The notes under the pieces: generated by a model
The model's input: the letters and a program-made list of their open reading frames with translations, nothing else
The model's database searches: none
What the model was told of the DNA's origin: nothing
Assembly (NCBI RefSeq): GCF_002078505.1
Contig: NZ_LUAV01000020.1
Span: forward strand, 1-64,000
Reading direction: 5' to 3'
Length of the DNA stretch: 64,000 bases
Origin: Ensifer aridi
Lineage (GTDB): Bacteria; Pseudomonadota; Alphaproteobacteria; Rhizobiales; Rhizobiaceae
Shown here: in pieces, positions 19,612 through 27,103 of the stretch
Numbering within the stretch: the stretch's first letter is position 1
Layout: every line of letters begins with the position of its first letter
Position numbers and translations under genes: made by a program

Positions 19612-21376
19612 GGGGTCTTCCTCAATTTGTGTGGTTCACTCGCCGTTAGACATCCTGCCGCTATGGGCGGGTATGCAAACGAAAACGAAATGGTCGCCCG
19701 GCCCAGGGGCAAAAGTTCTGGGTGTCGCGCTCACAGATGATGACAGTTGGGTTGTTTCCGCTGCCGGACCAGCTTTCGGCATTTGCCCCGATTGCGGACG
19801 GCGGACCCGAAATCGGCATGGTTGCTCCGACCGGAGCCTTCAAGATCTGCCGGTCCAGGGCAAAACCGTAACGGTGAAGCTTCGGTTGAGCCGCTGCCGG
19901 TGCGCCCATCAGAAATGTGAACGACAAACATTCACCGACCGGCTGCCGACGATTGCCTCCCCTTATGCGCGCCGGACAAGGCGGGTCTCGGAGATTCTCA
20001 GTCTGCTCGGTCATAACGCCGGCGGCCGTCCCGGCGAGCGCTTGATGCGGCGGCTCGGCATGCCGGTGAGCGACGACACGATCCTGCGGCAGCTGAAGCG
20101 GGATGCCGCGCTCGCTCATTGCGACGCCAGGATTCGGGTTGTTGGCATAGATGATTGGAGCTGGCGGCGATCCTGGCGCTACGGCACGATTATCGTCGAC
20201 CTGGAGCGCCGTTCGGTCGTGGACATCCTTGACGACCGGAGCGTGGCGAGTGCCGCGCGATGGCTGAAGCGGCACCCTTCTGTCGAGATCGTGAGCCGAG
20301 ACCGATGCGGGCTGTATGCGCAAGCTGCTCACGAGGGTGCACCGCAAGCGCGTCAAGTTGCTGATAGGTTCCATCTCATGCAGAATCTGCGGGTCGCAAT
20401 CGAGGAGCAGATGAGCTTTCCGGCCGCGCCACGGGACGAGCATTGCTGCCGGACAAAAGTATCGGGAGCGCGCAAATCGATGTAATTCAGGATCATCACG
20501 TTGACGCAATGCACCGGCGCCGGGTGCGTCACGCTCATCGACAATCACGGCAGGTGGTGTTCGATACTGTGCACGCTTTGAACAAGGAAGGTCTGTCCTA
20601 TTCGGAGATGGCACGGCGCACCGGCTACGGCCGGCGCAGCATCGCGAAATGGCTGACTTTCGAGACGCCACCCGACCGACAGAAGGCGGCGTTGAAGCCG
20701 ACATCACCCTTATATTTCGAGGCTTTCTTCGGCGAGTGCTGGAAAAATGGCAATCGCTGCGGAAGGCATCTGTTCCACGATATCAAACAGCGCGGCTACA
20801 CGGGCAGTTTCTTGAATCTCGAGCGGCTTCTCGCAAGCTGGCGCCGCGCCGAAAGGTCGGTCAAGGACAGTGCGTCACCGGCTCCGGTCATACCCCATCA
20901 CCCGGACCGCGATGCTATCATCCCGATAAGGGATCCGGAGACCGGCCATGTGATCTCGCCGGTGGTCGCGGCTGCCCTTTGCATCAAACCTCGGGGCATG
21001 CTGACGATCAATCAGGCTAGCAAGGTCGACGTCCTGAAGCAGAGATCACCTGAGTTTGCCTTGATGCGCAGCCTTGCGCTGCGATTTCGCGGTATTCTCA
21101 GGAGCGGTGAATCGAGCAAGCTCGACATTTGGATCGACGATACCATCAGCTCCGGGCTCGCCCCCGATGGTCCGGTTCGCGCGGGTCTTGCACCGCGACA
21201 TTGGCGCCGTTCGCAACGCCATCGAATTGCCCTGGAGCAACGGCCAGGCAGAAGGCCAGATCAACCGCCTCAAGACGATCAAACGTGCGATGTATGGGAG
21301 AGCAGGCACGGAGCTCCTCAGAGCACGCATGCTACCGCTCATCAATAATCACAACACACAAATTGAGGAAGACCCT
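19612..21376 (+). mobile_element. ISL3-family insertion sequence
   Basis: Terminal inverted repeats are visible: GGGGTCTTCCTCAATTTGTG at the left end and its near-perfect complement at 21354-21376 (first base mismatched). Flanking 8-mers AGTTAAAT (19604-19611) and AATTAAAT (21377-21384) differ at one base, consistent with an old 8-bp target duplication typical of ISL3. The length (about 1.77 kb) is normal. The internal transposase is broken by two frameshifts, so the copy is probably immobile. Confidence 0.8.
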
Positions 21377-21382
21377 AATTAA
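19673..21382 (+). pseudogene. ISL3 transposase, two frameshifts
   Basis: The N-terminal part (frame of 19610-20485) carries the ISL3 zinc-binding motif (CPDCGRRT and following, then CRCAHQKC) and the start of the DDE domain (VVGIDDWSWRR). Near 20450-20480 the reading shifts to another frame, which continues with the helix-turn-helix and linker parts. Near 21180 it shifts back, giving the usual C terminus (IELPWSNGQAEGQINRLKTI). All conserved blocks are present in order, so only the two frame changes inactivate it unless programmed shifts occur. The chosen start is the ATG at 19673; an ATG at 19610 would begin in the target duplication. Confidence 0.75.
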
Positions 21383-21384
21383 AT

Positions 21385-21742
21385 GCCAAGCGACAACTGC
21401 AGCCACTTCAGCGAGAGGGGTATGTAGGGCAGATTGGGTACCGGGGGCGCGGGCTTCATCGCCTCCGGGCCGCGCAGTCCGCTCTCGTCGCGGATCGTTC
21501 GCTATCGGCTGTTTCGCCGGCTCGTTCTGCATGCCTACGACAAACGGTCCGCAATCACTGGCTTGAAGCTCATAAACGGTGGCGGACGTGCGGAAGTCCA
21601 TGCTGCACATATCCGGCCTGTGGAGGCAAACGGACCCGATATTCTCGGCAATGGCATCGCCCTCTCAGGCACCGCACACTGGATGTTCGCCCGCGGACTG
21701 ATCAGCCTCTCGGATGAGTTCGGGATCCTGATTTCGCGGTAA
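21385..21742 (+). pseudogene. HNH endonuclease remnant
   Basis: The frame 21434-21742 contains the core of a restriction-type HNH endonuclease: a YDKRSAITG tract, then EVHAAHIRPVEANG with the HNH histidine, and GTAHWMFARGLI. Family members usually have about 300 residues; here only about 100 remain. The 5' part was lost when the ISL3 element inserted next to it, and a stop at 21742 removes the end. The normal second cysteine of the CAFTG site reads as SAITG. It is a decayed defence gene. Confidence 0.6.
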
Positions 21743-21843
21743 CGGATCGCAAATCAGACCGTGTCAGCACATCAGATTCCCCAGGCCTCGGGCCACCTGA
21801 GGTGTCGGTACAGGATACTCGAATTCGTTTTAGAGGTTTCCGT

Positions 21844-22293
21844 TTACCCAGCGATACTGTAAGCGCTAAATTTTTTGAGCCAATTTCGCAGACGACGGAG
21901 TATGCCGCGTCTTGTTGCAGGAGCTGGAATTGGATTTGGAGATGACGACGGAGCTTGCTCTTGTCTTTTCGCCAACAGATCTCGTCGTCGTCCCTCCGCT
22001 ATCTGCTCGTCACTCCAGTCCCCGGCCCAATGTATCACCCCTTGCTTGATCACGTAGTGGGAGCGACAGGGAAGCGACCAATTTCCGATCGATGGATTTA
22101 TTGTGATCGTCACTCCGTCGAAGGTCAGCCTCCAGTCAAGGGGGCTGAGCGGTGTGACGACCTCGGTTCCGCAGCCGCACGCGCAGAGATGTGACATGGT
22201 AGCAAAGTCGAGTGCGACATAGAGAACACCCCTTTCTAGTCGCTCGGGGAAGGCGTCAACAAACTTGTGCCTCATTGGCTCGGCGCGGATCAT
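21844..22293 (-). CDS. DUF6527-type protein with zinc-binding motif
   Basis: This 149-residue protein is encoded downstream of the E1-like gene, overlapping it by 4 bp (ATGA), so translation is coupled. It has a compact metal-site pattern: Cys37, Cys39 and Cys41 in CACGCG, then Cys76 and His79 in PCRSH, consistent with a treble-clef-like zinc site. The last 50 residues are basic, Pro-rich and probably disordered. The pattern and position match the DUF6527 family, recurrently found beside DUF6791-ThiF proteins and multiubiquitin-domain proteins in bacteria. An E2- or E3-like role has been considered for proteins in such operons; here it is inference. No other E2 candidate lies in the operon. 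Confidence 0.7.
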   Translation of the reverse strand: MIRAEPMRHKFVDAFPERLERGVLYVALDFATMSHLCACGCGTEVVTPLSPLDWRLTFDGVTITINPSIGNWSLPCRSHYVIKQGVIHWAGDWSDEQIAEGRRRDLLAKRQEQAPSSSPNPIPAPATRRGILRRLRNWLKKFSAYSIAG

Positions 22294-23471
22294 GGTGCTA
22301 GATCCTCATTCAAGATGTGGTTTGCATCGACGGTGAAAAGACTAAAGCTCTCTCGTTCCGTATCAGCGTAGAAACCGCGAAGTTTCTTCCAGCGAATTAC
22401 CGCGAGACAGGCATTCAGCGCGTTCAGGTCTGCCACTTGGATGTTGCGTCCATACATGTCATCGCGACCCGCGGGATGCAGCGGGATGCGCGAGCGCGAT
22501 CGAACGTGATCACGATAAGCCGGGGTGCTTGTTGTAGTTCGAACAGAGCCGATCAGCGCATCTTCCACGAGTTCGAGCCCCATCCCAACGTCGATAAAGG
22601 GCACCCCGGCCTGCTCCAAAGTCTCGATGATCGCGCGCTTAGCCTCGTTAGCATCGATACACACGAACACAATTGAATGAGCGGAGAGCTCGTCGACGTT
22701 GTCATCGTCTATGAAGACCGGATGCGGCACGATGCCTCTGTGCATGTTCTGATAAATGGACGCGAAATAATCGACTTTGAACGGACGCTCCCGTAGCGCT
22801 CCGACGCTCGGCGCGCCGGGTGCTCTGAACGCGTTGTGTTGCTCGAATACGTCGCCGTCGTAAAGGTGGATGTTGCAAATGGGTGTCTTTGCAAGTTGAT
22901 CCAAGACATATGAACCTGTTCCGCCCAGGCCGACTAAGGCTACCGAAGGCGCTTTGAGCTTTTCGGAGAGAGCATTGATGCCGGCTCTGCTCGAAGCATT
23001 GTCCATGTATACAAAGGGCGAGTCGTCACACGCCTCGACGACACGATGTGTTCGTGCGGTTATGTCCGGATCGATAGCGGCGGCCGGACTTCCGAGCAGG
23101 TAAGCGTAGGTTGTGACCTTTTCGTAATAGTCGGGGTAGCCGTGCTGGGGTTTGCTGGAGAAGCTGTGGTCGATAACCACATCTCCACCAATCCTCTGCC
23201 GAGACGAGGTGTGGCGGATTTTTTCAAGCGGCCGTCCGAACTGATCGCAGGGAAATTCGCCAGCAAACATCATTACGTGGGTTTCTGGAGGGTTGGTTCG
23301 ATCTCCGGACATCGCCAAGGTCGAAACAAGCGTTCCGAGCCGGATCTCGCGGTTTGCCGTGACGTAGGGAACATGCCTCACAACGAGATGGCCATGCTCC
23401 ACTGATACCTCATAGCCGTCGTCAAACAGCCGTTTCAAATCAGGGTTAAGACTTATCAGTTGCTGAGACAT
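22290..23471 (-). CDS. E1-like ThiF-family adenylyltransferase with DUF6791 domain
   Basis: The 393-residue protein has an N-terminal DUF6791-like domain (about residues 5-165) with conserved-looking GEFPCDQFGRPL and HSFSSKP tracts. An E1/ThiF Rossmann fold follows (about 170-390), starting with the nucleotide loop GLGGTGSYV near residue 179 and the following acidic strand end (HLYDGD). This fold adenylates the C terminus of ubiquitin-like proteins. The Cys in the N-terminal domain is a candidate thioester site but that is inference. The gene overlaps the Ubl gene by 26 bp and the DUF6527 gene by 4 bp, forming one operon. No JAB-type deconjugating peptidase is nearby. The family assignment is strong. 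Confidence 0.85.
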   Translation of the reverse strand: MSQQLISLNPDLKRLFDDGYEVSVEHGHLVVRHVPYVTANREIRLGTLVSTLAMSGDRTNPPETHVMMFAGEFPCDQFGRPLEKIRHTSSRQRIGGDVVIDHSFSSKPQHGYPDYYEKVTTYAYLLGSPAAAIDPDITARTHRVVEACDDSPFVYMDNASSRAGINALSEKLKAPSVALVGLGGTGSYVLDQLAKTPICNIHLYDGDVFEQHNAFRAPGAPSVGALRERPFKVDYFASIYQNMHRGIVPHPVFIDDDNVDELSAHSIVFVCIDANEAKRAIIETLEQAGVPFIDVGMGLELVEDALIGSVRTTTSTPAYRDHVRSRSRIPLHPAGRDDMYGRNIQVADLNALNACLAVIRWKKLRGFYADTERESFSLFTVDANHILNEDLAP

Positions 23472-23799
23472 TGAATACCATCCCTTTCTTGACCTTTACG
23501 GACTCTCCGTCAACCAACGTGGCTTCCGGTCTCTCGTCGGAGCCCTTTCGGTAGCTGACGGTGAATGATGTGTTCGGCCCCGCGGGCAAATCGGGGAATG
23601 CGAGGCGAACCACCTCCTGGAAGCTGATCATTCCCGGTTCAACGAACTTCTCCCGGGTGTTCACAATGATCCGAATTGTCTTTTCGGGTTTGGGCTTCAT
23701 CCCTTGGGTCTCCATCTGGTTGGCCGTACCCACAAGCTCTCCGCCGATGGCGGCGCCTATTTCGAGTGTGTCGTTTGAAGTGCGGATGTCTCTTGCCAT
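23446..23799 (-). CDS. multiubiquitin-domain (ubiquitin-like) protein
   Basis: This 117-residue protein starts at 23799, preceded by AAGGAG. The N-terminal 38 residues are probably flexible. Residues 39-117 form a single beta-grasp domain: strand TIRIIVN, strand, helix FQEVVRLAF, strand FTVSYRKG, and the final strand KGMVFNVSATDKS. This matches the multiubiquitin (Ubl) family. There is only one Ubl unit here and the protein ends in DKS without a Gly-Gly tail, so conjugation would need processing or a non-canonical C terminus. It is first in the leftward operon with the E1-like and DUF6527 genes. Tagging of targets in defence is inferred from known bacterial Ub-like operons. Confidence 0.8.
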   Translation of the reverse strand: MARDIRTSNDTLEIGAAIGGELVGTANQMETQGMKPKPEKTIRIIVNTREKFVEPGMISFQEVVRLAFPDLPAGPNTSFTVSYRKGSDERPEATLVDGESVKVKKGMVFNVSATDKS

Positions 23800-23831
23800 C
23801 GGTGTCTCCTTAATCGGGATGAATGAAAAAT

Positions 23832-23859
23832 AGCTAAATTCCAGCTAAAATCAAGCTAG
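23832..23859. promoter_or_regulatory. three 11-bp-phased AGCTA repeats, likely RHH operator
   Basis: The pentamer AGCTA occurs at 23832, 23843 and 23854, exactly one helical turn apart, in the 134-bp region between the two divergent operons. Tandem sites at this spacing are typical of ribbon-helix-helix repressors, and the first rightward gene encodes one. Binding here could shut both operons. The regulatory role is inference. Confidence 0.5.
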
Positions 23860-23878
23860 TTTTTGACCGTTTTTTACA

Positions 23879-23907
23879 TTGACAGAATCGGTGGCCGACC
23901 GTATGTT
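23879..23907 (+). promoter_or_regulatory. sigma70-type promoter of the RHH operon
   Basis: TTGACA (23879-23884) and TATGTT (23902-23907) are separated by 17 bp, an ideal housekeeping promoter spacing. It lies 26 bp before the RHH start codon and 20 bp after the AGCTA repeats, so an occupied operator would abut the -35 box. Confidence 0.6.
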
Positions 23908-23933
23908 CTTAGGAACAGCCCCGGAGAATCCGA

Positions 23934-24140
23934 ATGAAACGAACGATGACGCTCAATTTGACGGATGCGGAGATGGACGCATTGGAGGCCCTTTGCGAAG
24001 AAAAGGGTCTTTCAAAGACTGCCTTGGTCAGGCAGGCGCTTCGGCTCTACCAGTCCGTGGATGCAAGGCTCGCCCGAGGGGACAAGGTGTTCGTCGAGAA
24101 TGCCGACAAGACCGAAAAGGCGGAGCTTATGGTTCTATGA
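23934..24140 (+). CDS. ribbon-helix-helix antitoxin/repressor
   Basis: The 68-residue protein starts with the DNA-contacting strand (RTMTLNLTDAEM), followed by two helices (EMDALEALCEEKGL, KTALVRQALRLYQSV), which is the CopG/Arc ribbon-helix-helix pattern. The acidic C-terminal tail would be free to bind a partner. Its stop overlaps the GNAT start (ATGA), typical of an antitoxin-toxin pair. It presumably binds the phased repeats just upstream and represses its own operon. Family assignment is good; target and toxin neutralisation are inference. Confidence 0.75.
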   Translation: MKRTMTLNLTDAEMDALEALCEEKGLSKTALVRQALRLYQSVDARLARGDKVFVENADKTEKAELMVL

Positions 24141-24790
24141 AGACCAATCTTGGAACCGTATCGATCTACAACCGCGTAACCGGCCGTGACGAAGATGCAG
24201 TGATCTACCAAGGGTTCGATGCCCAGAACCTCGCGCATATAGAAACTCGCTGGCGGCCGATGTTCGAGGAACGTCGTGTCGAGGCGTTGCGGATCGGAGC
24301 GTCTGCCTCGGATATCAACGCTGAAGACGCGCGGTGGGAGTGGGGCAGAAAAATGCTTGCCGCAGTGCGCGAGCCTTTTTTGTACGAACTGTTCGTGTTG
24401 GAAGTCGCGGCGATCACTCAAGCGATCATGCTGGTGCGCAAAGGCGGCGAAAAGTGCTTCAGCCGGCACGAGGAGCATCCTCGAGCGCCGCTGATTTACG
24501 TCGACTTTTTGTCTACCGCTCCATGGAACCGCCCGAGGATGGTCGCGCAGCCCGTATATACAGGGTGCGGGCGTGCTTTGATATCGACAGCCATCAGCTT
24601 TTCCTTCGAGGAGGAGCTGCGCGGTCGTGTTGGGCTGCATGCTCTGCCAGGCGCAGAGGAGTTTTACCGTGAGAAGATCGGGATGACCGATCTGGGTGTT
24701 GACGAAGATTACAGTGGGTTGAGGTACTTCGAGGTGTCGGCGTCGTTTGCGGCCAAGATGTTTACCTCTCCCGAAGGGGGCGAGGAGTAG
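24137..24790 (+). CDS. GNAT-fold acetyltransferase-like protein
   Basis: The 217-residue protein overlaps the RHH gene by 4 bp. Its second half fits a GNAT fold: a core strand with a basic/glycine turn after YTGCGRALISTAI, the helix of the acetyl-CoA region, then GRVGLHALPGAEEFYREKIGM, where the sequence HALPGAEEFYRE-x-GM is a classic C-terminal GNAT block. The N-terminal half is helical and less typical. As an RHH-linked GNAT it may be a TacT-like toxin, acetylating aminoacyl-tRNA, but the family is broad and it could equally modify a protein. The next gene (XRE) starts 4 bp after its stop. Confidence 0.65.
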   Translation: MKTNLGTVSIYNRVTGRDEDAVIYQGFDAQNLAHIETRWRPMFEERRVEALRIGASASDINAEDARWEWGRKMLAAVREPFLYELFVLEVAAITQAIMLVRKGGEKCFSRHEEHPRAPLIYVDFLSTAPWNRPRMVAQPVYTGCGRALISTAISFSFEEELRGRVGLHALPGAEEFYREKIGMTDLGVDEDYSGLRYFEVSASFAAKMFTSPEGGEE

Positions 24791-24794
24791 GAAC

Positions 24795-25298
24795 ATGAAG
24801 CTACATTTTACCAACGAGTGGCTACGGGCCAAGATTCGACAGGACGGCGTGGTGGAAGCCGAGGCGGGAATTCCATTGCTTGATGCTGCGCCGTTGAAGA
24901 GGTTTCTTGGCGATCGATCAAGTAACGAACGAACCGAGGCGGCTAAACCACTGGTCTTGCGCGTGCTCATTCACCAGGTTCGCCGACGCGACGGGCTGAG
25001 TGTTGTTCAATTCGCCGACAAGATACGTGTGGAAACGGCTGAGATTGAGTTAATAGAGTCGGATGTGAATTATGTACCGAAGCCGCGGACAATTCATCAG
25101 CTTGCTCAGTATCTGGAAGTGTCGGCTCAAGCGATCCAAAGTCTTACGGCGGACGCTATCGCCCGCAATGAAAATCTCGATGAAGCCGCGGTGAAGTTCG
25201 CAGCTAGTTCCGACGATCTTTCATCTCTCTCAAAATCCGAGCGCCGCAGTCTGAATAACTTTGTCAAGGCCCTATCGAATTACAACAAGGGTAAGTGA
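24795..25298 (+). CDS. XRE-type HTH regulator
   Basis: This 167-residue protein has a helix-turn-helix at about residues 50-105 (LIHQVRRRDGLSVVQFADKI, then ELIESDVNYVPKPRTIHQLAQYLEV), the order and length of XRE domains. The C-terminal 50 residues are helical and Ser/Glu-rich. It overlaps the metalloprotease gene that follows, the classic XRE-ImmA arrangement in which the protease cuts the repressor after a damage or infection signal. It belongs to the rightward operon with RHH and GNAT. The target promoter is unknown. Confidence 0.75.
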   Translation: MKLHFTNEWLRAKIRQDGVVEAEAGIPLLDAAPLKRFLGDRSSNERTEAAKPLVLRVLIHQVRRRDGLSVVQFADKIRVETAEIELIESDVNYVPKPRTIHQLAQYLEVSAQAIQSLTADAIARNENLDEAAVKFAASSDDLSSLSKSERRSLNNFVKALSNYNKGK

Positions 25299-25300
25299 AC

Positions 25301-26230
25301 ATGTCGGCGATCGAGCCTTCGATTGGAAAGTATGAGATCGTCGATATCAACGATCATATCACCAGACTTCTGCGCGACCTGGACAACCCGGAGCCGCCGC
25401 TGAAGCTCGAGGATGTAAGAGAACTCCAGAAGCTCGATCTGACCTACTACAGCAAATCAGACCTCAATCTGCTCGACGAAATCGCGCATCGGGCGAAAAT
25501 GGCGGGAAGCACACTTATTAGTACGGCTTCCCGCATGATAGATGTCGTCGATCGTTTCAACCTGCGCGGTCTGTTGATGCTGAAGGAGAATGAGAAGAAA
25601 ATCTTTATCGACGACCAGGTTGCCCAACTCAAGCGCCGTTTCATTATCTCTCACGAGATCATCCACGATTTGCTGCCGTGGCATCGATCTTTGCTCCTGG
25701 GCGACAATGAATCCACTCTGAGTCCGACATGTCACCAGACCATGGAGGCGGAAGCCAACTACGGCGGGCGACGACTGATATTCCTGGGCGAGCGGTTCAA
25801 GAAGGAGGCTCGGGACGTTCCGTTCTCATGGGCACATATCCAGAGCCTTAATAAGCGGTACGGCAATACCCTGACGACCACACTGTGGCAGATGGTTTGC
25901 GAACGTTCTCCAGAGCATCCGGTGTTTGGGATCATCAGTCGCCATCCGTACCATCCGGATATCGGCGATTTCGAGCCGGGTGAGAACGTTTCGCATATGA
26001 TTAGATCCAACGGGTTCCAAACCCGTTTCGCGAACATTACCCCGCCACAGGCTTATCAAGCCCTGCAGTCCTATATATCGGCACGCAAAAAAGGTCCTGT
26101 AGGTGAGGGAGTATTCACGTTTCAGGACATCAACGGCGAACGTTGCGACTTCGAAATGTCCAGCTTCTGCAACGGATACACCATTCTCACCTACGGCGTG
26201 TTCAGAAGCGTGCACAAGTTAATATTCTAA
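25301..26230 (+). CDS. ImmA/IrrE-family zinc metallopeptidase
   Basis: The 309-residue protein has the zinc-peptidase motif HEIIH at residues 118-122 (catalytic Glu119), preceded by a helix with RRFIISHE, typical of ImmA/IrrE. A downstream acidic residue (about EAEAN, near 148) is the expected third ligand region. The C-terminal 170 residues are a family-specific extension. The ATG at 25301 has AAGGG upstream; a GTG at 25295 is the alternative. It should cleave the XRE repressor encoded next door and so switch on the locus. The pairing is well supported; the trigger is unknown. Confidence 0.8.
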   Translation: MSAIEPSIGKYEIVDINDHITRLLRDLDNPEPPLKLEDVRELQKLDLTYYSKSDLNLLDEIAHRAKMAGSTLISTASRMIDVVDRFNLRGLLMLKENEKKIFIDDQVAQLKRRFIISHEIIHDLLPWHRSLLLGDNESTLSPTCHQTMEAEANYGGRRLIFLGERFKKEARDVPFSWAHIQSLNKRYGNTLTTTLWQMVCERSPEHPVFGIISRHPYHPDIGDFEPGENVSHMIRSNGFQTRFANITPPQAYQALQSYISARKKGPVGEGVFTFQDINGERCDFEMSSFCNGYTILTYGVFRSVHKLIF

Positions 26231-27103
26231 CCCGCGCCTTCCCGATGTCAGTCGACAAGTTCGTTTAGGGCGCGCGTGAAGTTCCGCCGCGGAAAAGGCG
26301 TTGTGTTGCCACGGAAGCGTTCAAATTTAGGCTGTTTTCAACAAGGCTCTGGGGTCATCAGTGCCTGGGGGTGATCGAATTGCCGGTCCGTGTTCAGCGG
26401 GAAACGGCCGGCGGGGACCAAGCGCTGCGGTAAGAGTCCATGTAGCGGGCAGAGTCAACGATGCCGCCATCTAACTCTCCGGCCAACGATGTTCCGTTAG
26501 GCTATCGGCATAAAGATCTCTTTTGTTCTTCCTCTTGCTGTGAAAAGACCCGTACAGAAGCCAGTGGGTTCCTCGGTCCGGCTTTCGTGCCCCAGCAGGG
26601 GTCGTTGTTCGATCGCTGACTTTCTGGCTTTTTTGAAGCCTTGAGTGGGCAGTCACGATGTCCGCCTTGAAATCCGCAGGGGAGCGAGTGAACTGCCAGT
26701 CGTAAAGGGAACCGGAAGCGCCAATTCCTTCAGAGAGGCGCCCCCGTGGCATATCGAACAATGTTTGGCGGTGACCGAAACGACCGAAATCGAGCCGGTT
26801 GCGGATTGGCGCGTTCTGGGATCCTAAACCGGTCGTTCCCGCGTCCTGGGCGAATCTGAACTTTCGGCCCAAAGCCGACCTTTAGGAGGACCGCAGCGAA
26901 CAGTGGCCATCATTCCAGACAGCCATGCACGAAGACTGAGACCGGAGCACCCGACGGTGCAGGTGGGACTATCTTCATCAGCTTCGGGGGAAATCGGACC
27001 GCTGCATGGACGTCCTTTCTCTCGCAATAATAAGGTGTTACTGCTTCAACTTTGGGGCGAGCTCTAAACAGTGGCGTCGCATTGCTCAGGCTAGGAAACC
27101 AAA
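26231..27103. other. 870-bp intergenic region before the helicase
   Basis: I see no convincing gene. Open frames (for example 26471-26872 on the minus strand) lack motifs and ribosome-binding sites. The sequence has the look of a repetitive intergenic element of high GC. The helicase ribosome-binding site AGGAAA lies at about 27093. The gap suggests that the helicase has its own promoter. Confidence 0.4.

Noticed and set aside
23446..23799. the Ubl protein as a ThiS/MoaD sulfur carrier
   Set aside because: It lacks the C-terminal Gly-Gly and sits with a DUF6791 E1-like protein, so the multiubiquitin family fits better.
26471..26872. minus-strand frame upstream of the helicase
   Set aside because: Sequence looks like repetitive intergenic DNA and no protein family is visible.
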